In this document: piece by piece, positions 25,901-32,679 of the stretch
Position numbering within the stretch: the stretch's first letter is position 1
Layout: each line of letters opens with the position of its first letter
Assembly: GCA_947491305.1 (NCBI GenBank)
Contig: CANLIL010000021.1
Span: 1 to 41,388, forward strand
Length of the DNA stretch: 41,388 nucleotides
From: Flavobacteriales bacterium
Lineage (GTDB): Bacteria > Bacteroidota > Bacteroidia > Flavobacteriales_D > Crocinitomicaceae
Reading direction: 5' to 3'
Made by a program: the position numbers and the translations under genes
The notes under the pieces: generated by a model
Seen by the model: the letters and a program-made list of their open reading frames with translations, nothing else
What the model was told of the DNA's origin: nothing
Databases searched by the model: none

Positions 25901-28388
25901 TTCAACCATTCAACGACAAGAAAACACTGAAAATATTGGTTCTAATGCACTTTCTTCGAACGTTTCCCAATCAGATTCAACAGCTCGTTTTTCAGGTGAG
26001 AATACGCGTTCGACGAAAGTTTCCATAGATGAATTTCAACGATCTTTGAACCAATTGCAAGCAAATTTTGAACAGCAAACAGCGCGTATTCAAACAACTA
26101 CGCCTGAAGAAAAAATTAGCTTATTGCAAGAGCAAACAATCGCGTGGCGCTCTCAATTGGAATCGAAAAAAGAAACACTAATAAAAGCTTCACTTTCATC
26201 AGTTGAAAAAGCTACATTCAATCAGTTAATTGATTCCACAATTGCACTAATTGACCAACAACTATCGCAACGTTCGGATGAACACAAAGTTCAACTTTCT
26301 AATTTATCGGAGGATCAATTGCAACAAAATCAGACGAATTACTTAAGAAAAATTGGTGTATTGAGTCCGGTTATGGCAATTCTTTCAGGAAAAAGCACCT
26401 TGCCAAAAGAAGCGCAATTGAACGAGTTGCAACAAGCTAGATCACTTCTTCAAGCTGCGCACGAACAAGAAGTAGTGTTGCAACAAAAAAAACCTGCTGA
26501 TATTCAAGGAATTTCCAACCAATTATACAATGAACAATTGCTCAACTCCATTGAAGAAACCCAACAAAATCTCGAGAATGAAATAAAATTGTCAGTAATT
26601 GAAGCCAAAGAGCAAGAACAAATTGCTCAACTTGCACAAAGAGCAGAACAAGAAAGACAAGAAAATGAAGCTGTAGAAATTGCACAAAAGCTTCAAAATG
26701 CAGAAAAGAACAGCGATTTATCACCTTCTATGTCATCATTGGAAGCAGAAAGTAATTTTGTATTTAAATTACGTTCATCGTTTAAATCAAAAGAAATTCT
26801 AAGCTTCAATGCACAACAAGATCCAATCTTATTGCAACTGAAATTAGCAGAATGGAAGCGTTACAACAACTTTTTAACCAATCAATTGAAAGAATTAGAA
26901 GTTAGAAATACTAGCAAATCCGATGTTGAATTGGAGAAAAAATGGATTGAAGCTGAAATCGATCAAGTTCAACTAAACTTAGCAGAATTAACACAATTGG
27001 TTGCGACTAAAATCAAAACTAACTCCATTACTCCAAAACAAACATTGCCTGAAAATAGTGTGTTACAATTCCCTTCATCAGACACAGTAGGTCGTTCACT
27101 TGCATTTATTCCAATGGACGTTTCTATGCCAAATGGATTGATGTACCGCGTTCAAATTGGCGCATTTACAAAACCGATGTTAGTGGGTAACCATCCTTCG
27201 ATTGAACCTATTTCTGGGGAACGCATGCGCAATGGTTGGTTCCGTTATTTGAGTGGATATTTTGGATCCCTCGACCAAGCGATTACAGCTCAATCGTACA
27301 TTCGTCAAAATGGTTTTGCAGACGCTTATTTAGTTGCGTATTGTGACGGGCAAAAAATATCTTTACAACAAGCGAGTGAATACATTTACAACGGAATGTG
27401 TAAACCGTATAAAGGAACGACAGAAGTTCTTGCGAATCGAAGCGTATCAATTATAGAAAAAGCAACCACTGAAACAGCTACTATTCCTAATCCAATTTCC
27501 AATGTTGTTTCGGATATACTCGTTTATTATAAAGGAGTCAATGCAGTTGCAGCATCGCCATTAGAAGTAATTACAGGTTTATTATTTTCGGTTCAAATCG
27601 GTGCGTTTTCTGTACCTGCAACGGCAGAAATCACGAAGGATTTAAGTCCACTTTACACCTTTTTATTGCCTAATAAACACATTCGATATTCAGTAGGGAA
27701 ATTTGATCGTTTGTCGGATGCCTTAGAACAAAAAAAGGTAGTTATTGAAAAAGGGTTTAAGGATGCATTTATTGTGATTTATTACAATGGTGAACGCATT
27801 ACATTGCAGGCTGCTCAGCAATTAATTCAATCGAAAGGAAATGCTGTTTTTGCGAATTCGGTTGCGGTTCAATCTAAAAATATTCCTGAAGTAACGCCTG
27901 AAATTCCAGCAGAAATCGTTCCTAAATCGGTGAAAATTGAATCTGCACCAACAGAAAAAATTGTTCACTATCAATTTGTAAGTAAGAAGTCATTTTCAGC
28001 ATTCCCGAGTGATGTATTAAACCGTTACAACAGTAAAGGAAACTATTATTACGATCCTTCAGATGGAAAAGTGAAGTCAGTTATTGTTGCTACAAAAGAT
28101 GCATTGCCTCGTATTTTTAATTTTAAGAATGATGTTGATACGCTTGAAATTATTTCTGAAAAAAATGAAGCATCAACTGAGATAAACGTTAACTTTGCAG
28201 ACGAAGCAATAGCTGGTGATGTTGCAGATTGGTTGCAACGATTGCCATACAGTATCCACTTCTCGAACGTTGAGAAGGGGCTTTTACTTAAAATTGTTGG
28301 TATTAAACAAGAAGAATTAGAAACCATCGAAAAACAATTAAATCGTTTCGAATTGAATTTTATAATACAAAAAAATGACATTGATTAA
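22935..28388 (+). CDS. Giant exported TPR / PD40 / coiled-coil / double-SPOR protein (1817 aa), TTG start
   Basis: An exported scaffold-like protein, probably peptidoglycan-associated. Reading from a TTG at 22935 it has a signal peptide MRLKAFFIALFFLIPFFGVGQ. No ATG/GTG lies in frame between the plsY stop (22887) and this TTG, and the next internal Met is about 140 residues in, so TTG is the likely start. Layout: TPR repeats (about 22-140); WD40-like PD40 beta-propeller blades (about 200-310, e.g. GLDIYKRSKAKSGGWSEPI, FDENYPFFNEKTRELFYSS); a small beta-sandwich, possibly carboxypeptidase-regulatory-like (about 340-400); a Q/E/K-rich coiled coil (about 430-1370); SPOR domain 1 (about 1400-1475, YRVQIGAFTKPM ... 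FGSLDQAITAQSYIRQNGF); SPOR domain 2 (about 1550-1630, FSVQIGAFSVPA ...); and a non-repetitive tail. SPOR domains bind denuded glycan strands. TPR-PD40 resembles T9SS PorE, but here SPOR replaces the OmpA-like domain. It overlaps clpS by 14 bp. Confidence 0.82.
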   Translation: MRLKAFFIALFFLIPFFGVGQTAKELKSDANKLFEQEQFVDATPLFSRLLAIEPKNHEYNFKYGTCLLFQSNDKQKALNYLQYAVKSSEIQPEAYFYLGRAFHLNYLFKEAIKSYTKFITLAPNSDLKNAAERYTNMCQNGKNKLTQFTDFEVIDKQEIPLEEFYRSYKLTQLGGELIVVAEFQTKLDKKKNHLPLVYFGSGSTEIYYASYGEDATNGLDIYKRSKAKSGGWSEPIKLSSTINTSFDENYPFFNEKTRELFYSSNSYESIGGFDIFKAKQFNEGQFSKPTAIDFAISSSDDDLLYISDSLDQLAFFASTRNCEAGKINLYTIKNERFIQNDRLVKGDFVSSLENGITVSVIQQKTGKTIGNFSSNENKGYYFLFPEPGAYTFACKLAAQSVVIPLTVEIPTSSNRLPLAQQIVHKRIGGEDRLSLINSDTITAQNSPELLAELIRQKATLDRSTSPMSGEKVSTENQQELAAKVLQQEAELHKKTALKAEALSAVNTEVTLTENAFDYSIYLKNKRLVELNQNLKALIVAYNNEKVQDKKQTILQDANQLVNEFKKVEEQKEALLILKQQSLTPVKQQLSAVDRLQIAPILDKLSTAVAEKKPANLSPTERISLENFQARKLQTPAENFIAVQDSLAIKQKKLKELLLSNAKEISALQNTITQLDQQFEQVTDIKKSTIEEQKNSALSTLKTYQEEQAIVTKKTTVLQEKINEIQTKNSALSAVLATEIPVASSVKELLAASQQQVASSNSTTLQDFIALTVQKNPLPAVSTSLVQKFENEQKSHQHTIEKIQQSKANETVKQEMFATENKQFIAHLDQIETQLDAQTLPTLSTKEQEILGQLAQRIQQAKEATAISIADNSKDSDVTKQEKSPLIKANQQSNVLIEEQLKSLHNKSTNKLTAIESNTALEAAEKLQLIEQENQSMQVQEDSIYLLIEQQKRAEPSLDLSKERMELTQLKKDREKNVQSAIQRIEQAANSTIQRQENTENIGSNALSSNVSQSDSTARFSGENTRSTKVSIDEFQRSLNQLQANFEQQTARIQTTTPEEKISLLQEQTIAWRSQLESKKETLIKASLSSVEKATFNQLIDSTIALIDQQLSQRSDEHKVQLSNLSEDQLQQNQTNYLRKIGVLSPVMAILSGKSTLPKEAQLNELQQARSLLQAAHEQEVVLQQKKPADIQGISNQLYNEQLLNSIEETQQNLENEIKLSVIEAKEQEQIAQLAQRAEQERQENEAVEIAQKLQNAEKNSDLSPSMSSLEAESNFVFKLRSSFKSKEILSFNAQQDPILLQLKLAEWKRYNNFLTNQLKELEVRNTSKSDVELEKKWIEAEIDQVQLNLAELTQLVATKIKTNSITPKQTLPENSVLQFPSSDTVGRSLAFIPMDVSMPNGLMYRVQIGAFTKPMLVGNHPSIEPISGERMRNGWFRYLSGYFGSLDQAITAQSYIRQNGFADAYLVAYCDGQKISLQQASEYIYNGMCKPYKGTTEVLANRSVSIIEKATTETATIPNPISNVVSDILVYYKGVNAVAASPLEVITGLLFSVQIGAFSVPATAEITKDLSPLYTFLLPNKHIRYSVGKFDRLSDALEQKKVVIEKGFKDAFIVIYYNGERITLQAAQQLIQSKGNAVFANSVAVQSKNIPEVTPEIPAEIVPKSVKIESAPTEKIVHYQFVSKKSFSAFPSDVLNRYNSKGNYYYDPSDGKVKSVIVATKDALPRIFNFKNDVDTLEIISEKNEASTEINVNFADEAIAGDVADWLQRLPYSIHFSNVEKGLLLKIVGIKQEELETIEKQLNRFELNFIIQKNDID

Positions 28389-28668
28389 AAATTCACAAAC
28401 AGAAATTGCCGTTGATGCAGATCTTTTATTGAAGGAATTATTAACGGAGGAAAAGTCATTGGTTCTTTACAACGATGATTACAATACCTTTGATCACGTA
28501 ATTGAATCATTGGTAAAAGTGTGTCGTCACACCGCGATCCAAGCAGAGCAATGTGCCCTCATTATTCACAACAATGGCAAGTGCATGGTAAAAAGTGGAA
28601 GTTTTGACGATTTAGAACCCATGTGTACGGCCTTGTTAGACAGAGGACTGAGCGCATCCATTGAATAA
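28375..28668 (+). CDS. clpS: ATP-dependent Clp protease adaptor ClpS
   Basis: Delivers N-degron substrates to ClpAP in the cytoplasm and modulates ClpA specificity. The family core is LVLYNDDYNTFDHVIESLVKVCRHT (split: the NDDYNTFDHVI block at about residues 33-43), followed by AIQAEQCALIIHNNGKCMVKSG and a C-terminal helix DDLEPMCTALLDRGLSASIE. The 97 residues are a normal length. The start at 28375 overlaps the giant SPOR gene by 14 bases in another frame. It closes the long plus-strand run before the tRNA promoter. Confidence 0.95.
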   Translation: MTLIKNSQTEIAVDADLLLKELLTEEKSLVLYNDDYNTFDHVIESLVKVCRHTAIQAEQCALIIHNNGKCMVKSGSFDDLEPMCTALLDRGLSASIE

Positions 28669-28680
28669 TATTGTTTTTTC

Positions 28681-28712
28681 TTTGCAAAAAAAGAAAAAAC
28701 TACATATATTTG
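28681..28712 (+). promoter_or_regulatory. Bacteroidota-type promoter for tRNA-Arg
   Basis: TTTG at 28681-28684 and TATATTTG at 28705-28712 with 20 bases between them: a complete -33/-7 pair in the expected geometry, 31 bases before the tRNA's first base. Confidence 0.8.
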
Positions 28713-28743
28713 CACACGCAATTCAGCAATGAATTGATAAAAT

Positions 28744-28817
28744 GGCTTCGTAGCTCAACTGAATAGAGCACTACATTACGGCTGTAGAGGTTTAAGGTTT
28801 GAATCCTTACGAGGTCA
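28744..28817 (+). tRNA. tRNA-Arg (anticodon ACG)
   Basis: A 74-base cloverleaf. The acceptor stem pairs GGCTTCG (28744-28750) with CGAGGTC (28810-28816), using two G-U pairs; the discriminator is A28817. The D-stem is GCTC/GAGC, the anticodon stem CTACA/TGTAG with loop TTACGGC, giving ACG (A34 presumably edited to inosine for CGU/CGC/CGA), and the T-stem TAAGG/CCTTA with loop TTTGAAT. CCA is not encoded (CTC follows). The D-loop AACTGAATA has G18 followed by A instead of the usual G19, while the T-loop has U at position 56 instead of C, so the tertiary 19-56 pair would be A-U, apparently compensatory. Confidence 0.93.
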
Positions 28818-28824
28818 CTCTGAT

Positions 28825-28858
28825 AAAAAGCACTAGTCCAACGGACCAGTGCTTTTTT
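28825..28858 (+). terminator. Intrinsic terminator of tRNA-Arg
   Basis: GCACT + GTCC (28830-28839) pair with GGAC + AGTGC (28843-28852) around AAC, with one A-C mismatch, flanked by AAAAA and followed by TTTTTT (28853-28858). A strong hairpin plus T-tract, 8 bases after the tRNA. Confidence 0.92.
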
Positions 28859-29185
28859 GTTTTAAGCGCATCTGTCAACTTTGTTGACAAGTAAGCGAAA
28901 AACAAAAATGCGCTGCAGAGCGCAGCTCAGTGCTTTATATCCACTGCACGTTTCCGGATAGGATCATGAAATAATCCTTTAAATAGGTTTGTTTTAAGCG
29001 CATCTGTCAACTTTGTTGACAAGTAAGCGAAAAACAAAAATGCGCTGCAGAGCTCAGCTCAGTGCTTTATATCCACTGCACGTTTCCGGTCAGGATCATG
29101 AAATAATCCTTGAAATATGGTTTGTTTTAGCGCATCTCTCAACTTTGTTGACAAGAAAGCGAAAAACAAAAATGCACTGCAGAGC
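28856..29185. repeat. 132-bp tandem repeat with conserved hairpins, 2.5 units
   Basis: Unit A is about 28856-28987, unit B 28988-29120 and the truncated unit C 29121-29185. Each starts TTTGTTTTA(A)GCGC. A and B are nearly identical; C is diverged and breaks off after CTGCAGAGC. Each full unit holds an outer stem AGCGCAT/ATGCGCT (28865-28871 with 28908-28914) enclosing GTCAAC-TTT-GTTGAC (28874-28888), then CAGTG/CACTG (28928-28946) and AGGAT/ATCCT (28960-28978). Unit A overlaps the tRNA terminator's T-tract. An open frame at 29013-29240 exists only because 132 is a multiple of three. Confidence 0.9.
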
Positions 29186-29663
29186 CTATATACGCCTATT
29201 TTTACAAGTGAATTATAATTTTCAAGCATCTAAAAAGTAATTTAAAACATATTATTTCCCTATTCAATTTCTCATCTGAACAACATTGAAAAAATGAATT
29301 CTTTTAGTTGATTTAATGGAATGTAAAAATTACAATTCACGTGTTACAAATATTATTTTTTCTTGTATTGCACTTACATAAATTAAATTATTAGATTTCA
29401 ATTTTCCTTACAACATTGCAATATTGTAAAGATTTTTTATTTTAAATATTTTCTCTCCCCACACGATTCACCAGCAATCCTAAATTATCAAACAGTCCAC
29501 TAGCAAAATAACAATTAGGAATACTTCTAAGTCTTAATAAACCATCTAATATGCAATTGATTCATTTTACTTGCTAATGTAACTTACGTCACGTTCAATC
29601 AATTTTGTTCGTATAATTTTATACCGCCAATTTAACGATATAAAATAGTAAAATCAGCTAAAA
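29186..29663. other. Long intergenic stretch without a convincing gene
   Basis: About 480 bp, very AT-rich, with frequent stops in all frames. It contains the third 26-bp palindrome at 29406-29431. A short open stretch on the minus strand between about 29450 and 29560 reads like protein (it includes PNCYFASGLFDNLGLLVN) but lacks a start and could be a gene remnant. No clear promoter for the gene at 29664 could be assigned. Confidence 0.5.
29406..29431. repeat. 26-bp near-palindrome, copy 3 (inverted)
   Basis: Halves CCTTACAACATTG and CAATATTGTAAAG: the reverse complement of copy 1 with a single base change at the second position. It lies in the gene-free stretch before the methyltransferase gene. 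Confidence 0.85.
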
Positions 29664-30257
29664 ATGAACAACGAATTTTGGAATACACATTATGGAACTT
29701 CGGAATACGCATATGGTACCGAGCCCAATGATTTTTTAAAGGAACAAACGTTTCCAATAAATGGAAAAATACTTTGTTTGGCAGAAGGCGAAGGGAGAAA
29801 TTCAGTTTTCTTAGCAAAACAAGGGTATGAAGTAACGGGTGTTGATTTTTCACAAGCTGGAATTGAAAAAATCAACCGTTTGGCGCAAGAGAATGGGGTA
29901 GAAGTTACAACCATTTGCGCTGATTTGGCGGAGTTTGACTGCGGAGAAAATAACTGGGATGGAATTGTGTTGATTTTTGCACACTTGCCTGAGGCCGTTC
30001 GTGAAAAAGTACACCATCAATTATACAAGGCATTGAAACCTGGCGGAAAATTGGTAGTAGAAGCGTATAGAAAAGAACAGTTGGAACACCAAACTGGTGG
30101 ACCAAAAACATTGGATTTATTGTATTCAAAAGAATTATTAGCAACTGATTTCATAGATTTTCATCAGCTTTCTATCGAAGAGAAAACACGAGATGTTCAC
30201 GAAGGGAAATACCATTTCGGAACAGCAGTGGTGGTTCAAGTTGTTGGCGAAAAATAG
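29664..30257 (+). CDS. Class I SAM-dependent methyltransferase (TehB-like)
   Basis: A small cytoplasmic SAM-dependent methyltransferase. The 197 residues start with FWNTHYGTSEYAYGTEPNDFL, an N-terminal pattern typical of TehB-like/thiopurine-type enzymes. Motif I is KILCLAEGEGRNSVFLAKQGY (about residues 36-56; GEGRN replaces the usual GxGxG), the acidic strand is VTGVDFSQAGIEK, and WDGIVLIFAHLP and LKPGGKLVVEAYRKEQ are motifs IV and VI. The family is often called tellurite resistance, but the real substrate is unknown. It stands alone between the repeat region and a bidirectional terminator at 30278-30310. Confidence 0.88.
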   Translation: MNNEFWNTHYGTSEYAYGTEPNDFLKEQTFPINGKILCLAEGEGRNSVFLAKQGYEVTGVDFSQAGIEKINRLAQENGVEVTTICADLAEFDCGENNWDGIVLIFAHLPEAVREKVHHQLYKALKPGGKLVVEAYRKEQLEHQTGGPKTLDLLYSKELLATDFIDFHQLSIEEKTRDVHEGKYHFGTAVVVQVVGEK

Positions 30258-30277
30258 GAATTGAACGTTTATTATTG

Positions 30278-30310
30278 AAGCGAAAAATGCCTTGGTGTTT
30301 TTCGCTTTTT
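30278..30310. terminator. Bidirectional intrinsic terminator
   Basis: AAGCGAAAAA (30278-30287) pairs with TTTTTCGCTT (30298-30307) around a 10-base loop, with T-runs usable in both directions. It separates the plus-strand methyltransferase from the convergent CYTH gene, whose stop codon adjoins it. Confidence 0.82.
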
Positions 30311-30755
30311 ATCGTTGAATCAAATTCGAATTGAAATAATTTACATCTTCTGAGACTTCTATTGTAACCCATTCAGGTCGTTCAAATAGTTCGTCTTCTG
30401 CAGTTAATTCAATTTCAGCCAACATTAAACCAGCGTGTTTGCCATAAAATTCATCCACTTCCCAAACATGCTTGCCAACGTTGATTTCGTAGCGCGTTTT
30501 TTCAATGTATTTTACAGCAAATTGTTGGATCAACTCTTCGGCTTCGTGAATAGGAATTTCGTATTCGTATTCTGCACGAGAAATGCCTACGGTTGGACCT
30601 TTAATTGTTAGAAATCCTTTTGTTCCTTTTGTTCGCACACGTATCGTTTTTTCAGGTGAGTTGACCAAATACGCTTGTTTGATTTTTTGACCCTCTGGCT
30701 TCGCTTGAAGCGCCCAAAGAACTTTGTCCACTAAGAATTTACGTTCGATTTCCAT
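30309..30755 (-). CDS. CYTH-domain triphosphate tunnel metalloenzyme
   Basis: A cytoplasmic CYTH-fold enzyme that hydrolyses a triphosphate, probably inorganic tripolyphosphate, using a divalent metal inside a beta-tunnel. The N-terminal signature is MEIERKFLV (ExExK). Charged tunnel positions appear in KTIRVRTKGTKGFLTIKGP, EYEYEIP, IEKTRYEI, WEVDEFYGKHAGLMLAEIEL and ELFERPEWVTIEVSED. The 148 residues match the compact bacterial form with no CHAD domain attached. An adenylate cyclase (class IV) activity is possible in the superfamily but less likely. It is separated from the upstream FkbM-like gene by 2 bp, so the two are co-transcribed. It ends at a bidirectional terminator. Confidence 0.92.
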   Translation of the reverse strand: MEIERKFLVDKVLWALQAKPEGQKIKQAYLVNSPEKTIRVRTKGTKGFLTIKGPTVGISRAEYEYEIPIHEAEELIQQFAVKYIEKTRYEINVGKHVWEVDEFYGKHAGLMLAEIELTAEDELFERPEWVTIEVSEDVNYFNSNLIQR

Positions 30756-30757
30756 GT

Positions 30758-31615
30758 TTAAAAGGTTCTATTCCAACAATAATCCCATGTTTTAATGGCT
30801 TCAAATTTTGCTTGTGCTTCACTATTAGAAGGGTGTTGCAAAGCAGATTCCACAGAGATTTCAGGCAATGTTGGTGCTAAATCGTTGCGCATAAAAATGA
30901 AATTAAAGCCCAATTCATTGCAAGCCACCAATCGATAACCTTTGTGTTTTGCTAAATTATTCATAGCAACAGGCGACGCGCCGTGGTAATCTGGGTGCTT
31001 GCCTGGGTAAAAATAGTTGGCGTCGTACGGAACAACAATGTCGTTCATGCCAAATTCGTTGTGTGTTTCAATAATCACAACTTGTGGTTGAATGGCTGTA
31101 ATAGCTTCCCAAACCCAATAATCGTTACCATCAATATCAATGGACATAAGGCCAATTTCTCCAGATAAACCTCCAGCTAGAATTAAGTCGTTGATGTTTT
31201 CTCGTGTGATGAGCGCATGCTTAAAGACAGGTGGTGTACACGTTGGATTGCCGTGTTTCTTGTAAAAGTATGAACCGCGGTCAATGGCAGCTTGGTTGCC
31301 GTCTAAAAATAAACCGCTCCAACCGTGGTGAAAATGTAAGTTGGCAGAATTACTGTTGATACCGTCGTCTGAACCGAATTCTAAAAAGGTCTTTACCGGT
31401 TGATCGATACATGAAATGGCATACAACAACAAACCGTCTTCTTCAAATTGAGAAAACAATTTAAAACCAACCGTTTTAAAATCTAAAGTGCCTTTGCTTG
31501 CTTCAAAGCGTTTAAAAAGTGCTTGTTGACGCGCAGTTTCTGCATGACTAAAACGCTTTTTATGTTTGTAATAAAGTAAATATTTTTTTAAAAAGTGTTT
31601 GAATCGTGGGTGCAT
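30758..31615 (-). CDS. FkbM-like methyltransferase-fold protein
   Basis: A 285-residue protein resembling FkbM-type methyltransferases, which often modify sugars of surface glycans. The SAM-fold signs are VKTFLEFGSDDGINSNSANL (about residues 74-93), WSGLFLDGNQAAI, and the second acidic block GLMSIDIDGNDYWVWEAI, followed by PQVVIIETHNEFG. The N-terminal 60 residues are rich in K/R/H and include FKHFLKKYLLYYKHKKR. Members of this set are sometimes misannotated as dehydrogenases. It shares a transcription unit with the CYTH gene and is divergent from the polysaccharide deacetylase-like gene, which fits a surface-glycan role. The substrate is unknown. Confidence 0.75.
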   Translation of the reverse strand: MHPRFKHFLKKYLLYYKHKKRFSHAETARQQALFKRFEASKGTLDFKTVGFKLFSQFEEDGLLLYAISCIDQPVKTFLEFGSDDGINSNSANLHFHHGWSGLFLDGNQAAIDRGSYFYKKHGNPTCTPPVFKHALITRENINDLILAGGLSGEIGLMSIDIDGNDYWVWEAITAIQPQVVIIETHNEFGMNDIVVPYDANYFYPGKHPDYHGASPVAMNNLAKHKGYRLVACNELGFNFIFMRNDLAPTLPEISVESALQHPSNSEAQAKFEAIKTWDYCWNRTF

Positions 31616-31680
31616 CGAAAAAATGAGTTTGTTTTGCGTGCTAAAATTACATTATTTTTTCTGAATTAATTTCTTTCTTG

Positions 31681-31688
31681 TACCTTTA
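31681..31688 (+). promoter_or_regulatory. -7-like box four bases before a GTG start (leaderless geometry)
   Basis: TACCTTTA fits TAnnTTTG except for the last base, followed by TCGT and the GTG at 31693. Same spacing as the boxes at 10881, 11733 and 34283. Confidence 0.4.
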
Positions 31689-31692
31689 TCGT

Positions 31693-32679
31693 GTGAATAT
31701 TCAGTTAACGTTTGATTACGAGTTGTTTTTTGGTAAACGCGCAGGTTCTGTTGAAAAGTGCCTGATTGAACCAACGAATGCCTTACTGACTATTTTTCAA
31801 CGCTATGGAATTCAAGCGACGTTCTTCGTTGATGCTGGTTACTTGCTGAAATTAAAAGAATTAGCACCTCAATTTCAATCCTTACAAAACGATTTGGACG
31901 CTGTTGCGAATCAATTACAAGCGATTCAAGTACAAGGTTCTTCGATTCAATTACACATTCATCCGCATTGGGAAAAAGCACGCTATCAAAATGGAAATTG
32001 GGTGTTCGATATGGAGAATTGTTACAAATTATCCGATTTTAATCAAGGTGAAATGGAAGAAATTGTTCGTAAGTACAAAGCATGTTTGGATCTCTATTCA
32101 ACTGTTCCAACAACTGTTTTTCGTGCAGGTGGATGGTGTATTCAACCTTTTCAACGCTTGATGAAAGTGTTTAAAGAGTTAAAAATCCAAGTAGATTCGA
32201 GCGTTATTCCGAATGTTCAATTTGCGTCCGAACAATATGATTTTGATTTTACAACTGCGCCACAGAAAGCACGCTATACTTTTGAAAATGATGTGTGTGT
32301 AGAAGATAAAAATGGATTTTTTACAGAATATCCAATTGCTTCATTTCGCTATTCTCCTTTATTTTATTGGCGTTTATATGGATTAGGAAGGTTATTTCCT
32401 TCGCAGCATAAAATGATGGGTGATGGCTTGTTTTTAACACAACCTAAACGAAAAAATACACAATTGTCACAATTTACGTGGAACCATGTTAGTTGTGATG
32501 GATTTTATGCAACAAAAATGAAAGCAGCCTTAAAATCGGCATTGCATAACGAGCAACAAGGAATTGTGATTATTGGTCACCCAAAAGGAATGACGCAATT
32601 TTCGTTGAAAAAATTAGCTGCTTTCTGTAAACAATACCACAACATTCATGCTTTTAAAGCGTTATCGATCAACACGTGA
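31693..32679 (+). CDS. Polysaccharide deacetylase-like (NodB-fold) protein
   Basis: A carbohydrate esterase 4/NodB-fold protein, expected to remove acetyl groups from an amino sugar of a glycan. I start it at the GTG at 31693 (MNIQLTFDYELFFG), which puts the TFDYE motif near the N-terminus as in the family; a TTG at 31678 is less plausible. The metal motif T-F-D-Y-E replaces the usual TFDD, and the histidine pair is in SIQLHIHPHWEKA (about residues 93-105). VFRAGGWCIQPF and VIIGHPKGM correspond to later motifs. There is no signal peptide, so it may act in the cytoplasm on a lipid- or nucleotide-linked precursor. It overlaps the next gene by 4 bases. Confidence 0.8.
   Translation: MNIQLTFDYELFFGKRAGSVEKCLIEPTNALLTIFQRYGIQATFFVDAGYLLKLKELAPQFQSLQNDLDAVANQLQAIQVQGSSIQLHIHPHWEKARYQNGNWVFDMENCYKLSDFNQGEMEEIVRKYKACLDLYSTVPTTVFRAGGWCIQPFQRLMKVFKELKIQVDSSVIPNVQFASEQYDFDFTTAPQKARYTFENDVCVEDKNGFFTEYPIASFRYSPLFYWRLYGLGRLFPSQHKMMGDGLFLTQPKRKNTQLSQFTWNHVSCDGFYATKMKAALKSALHNEQQGIVIIGHPKGMTQFSLKKLAAFCKQYHNIHAFKALSINT

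Noticed and set aside
28856-29185. CRISPR array
   Set aside because: The repeat unit is 132 bp with no short repeat/variable spacer alternation, and no cas genes are present.
29013-29240. 75-residue open frame across the tandem repeats
   Set aside because: It exists because the repeat length is a multiple of three. It has no start context or recognisable domain, and the repeated peptide mirrors the DNA repeat.
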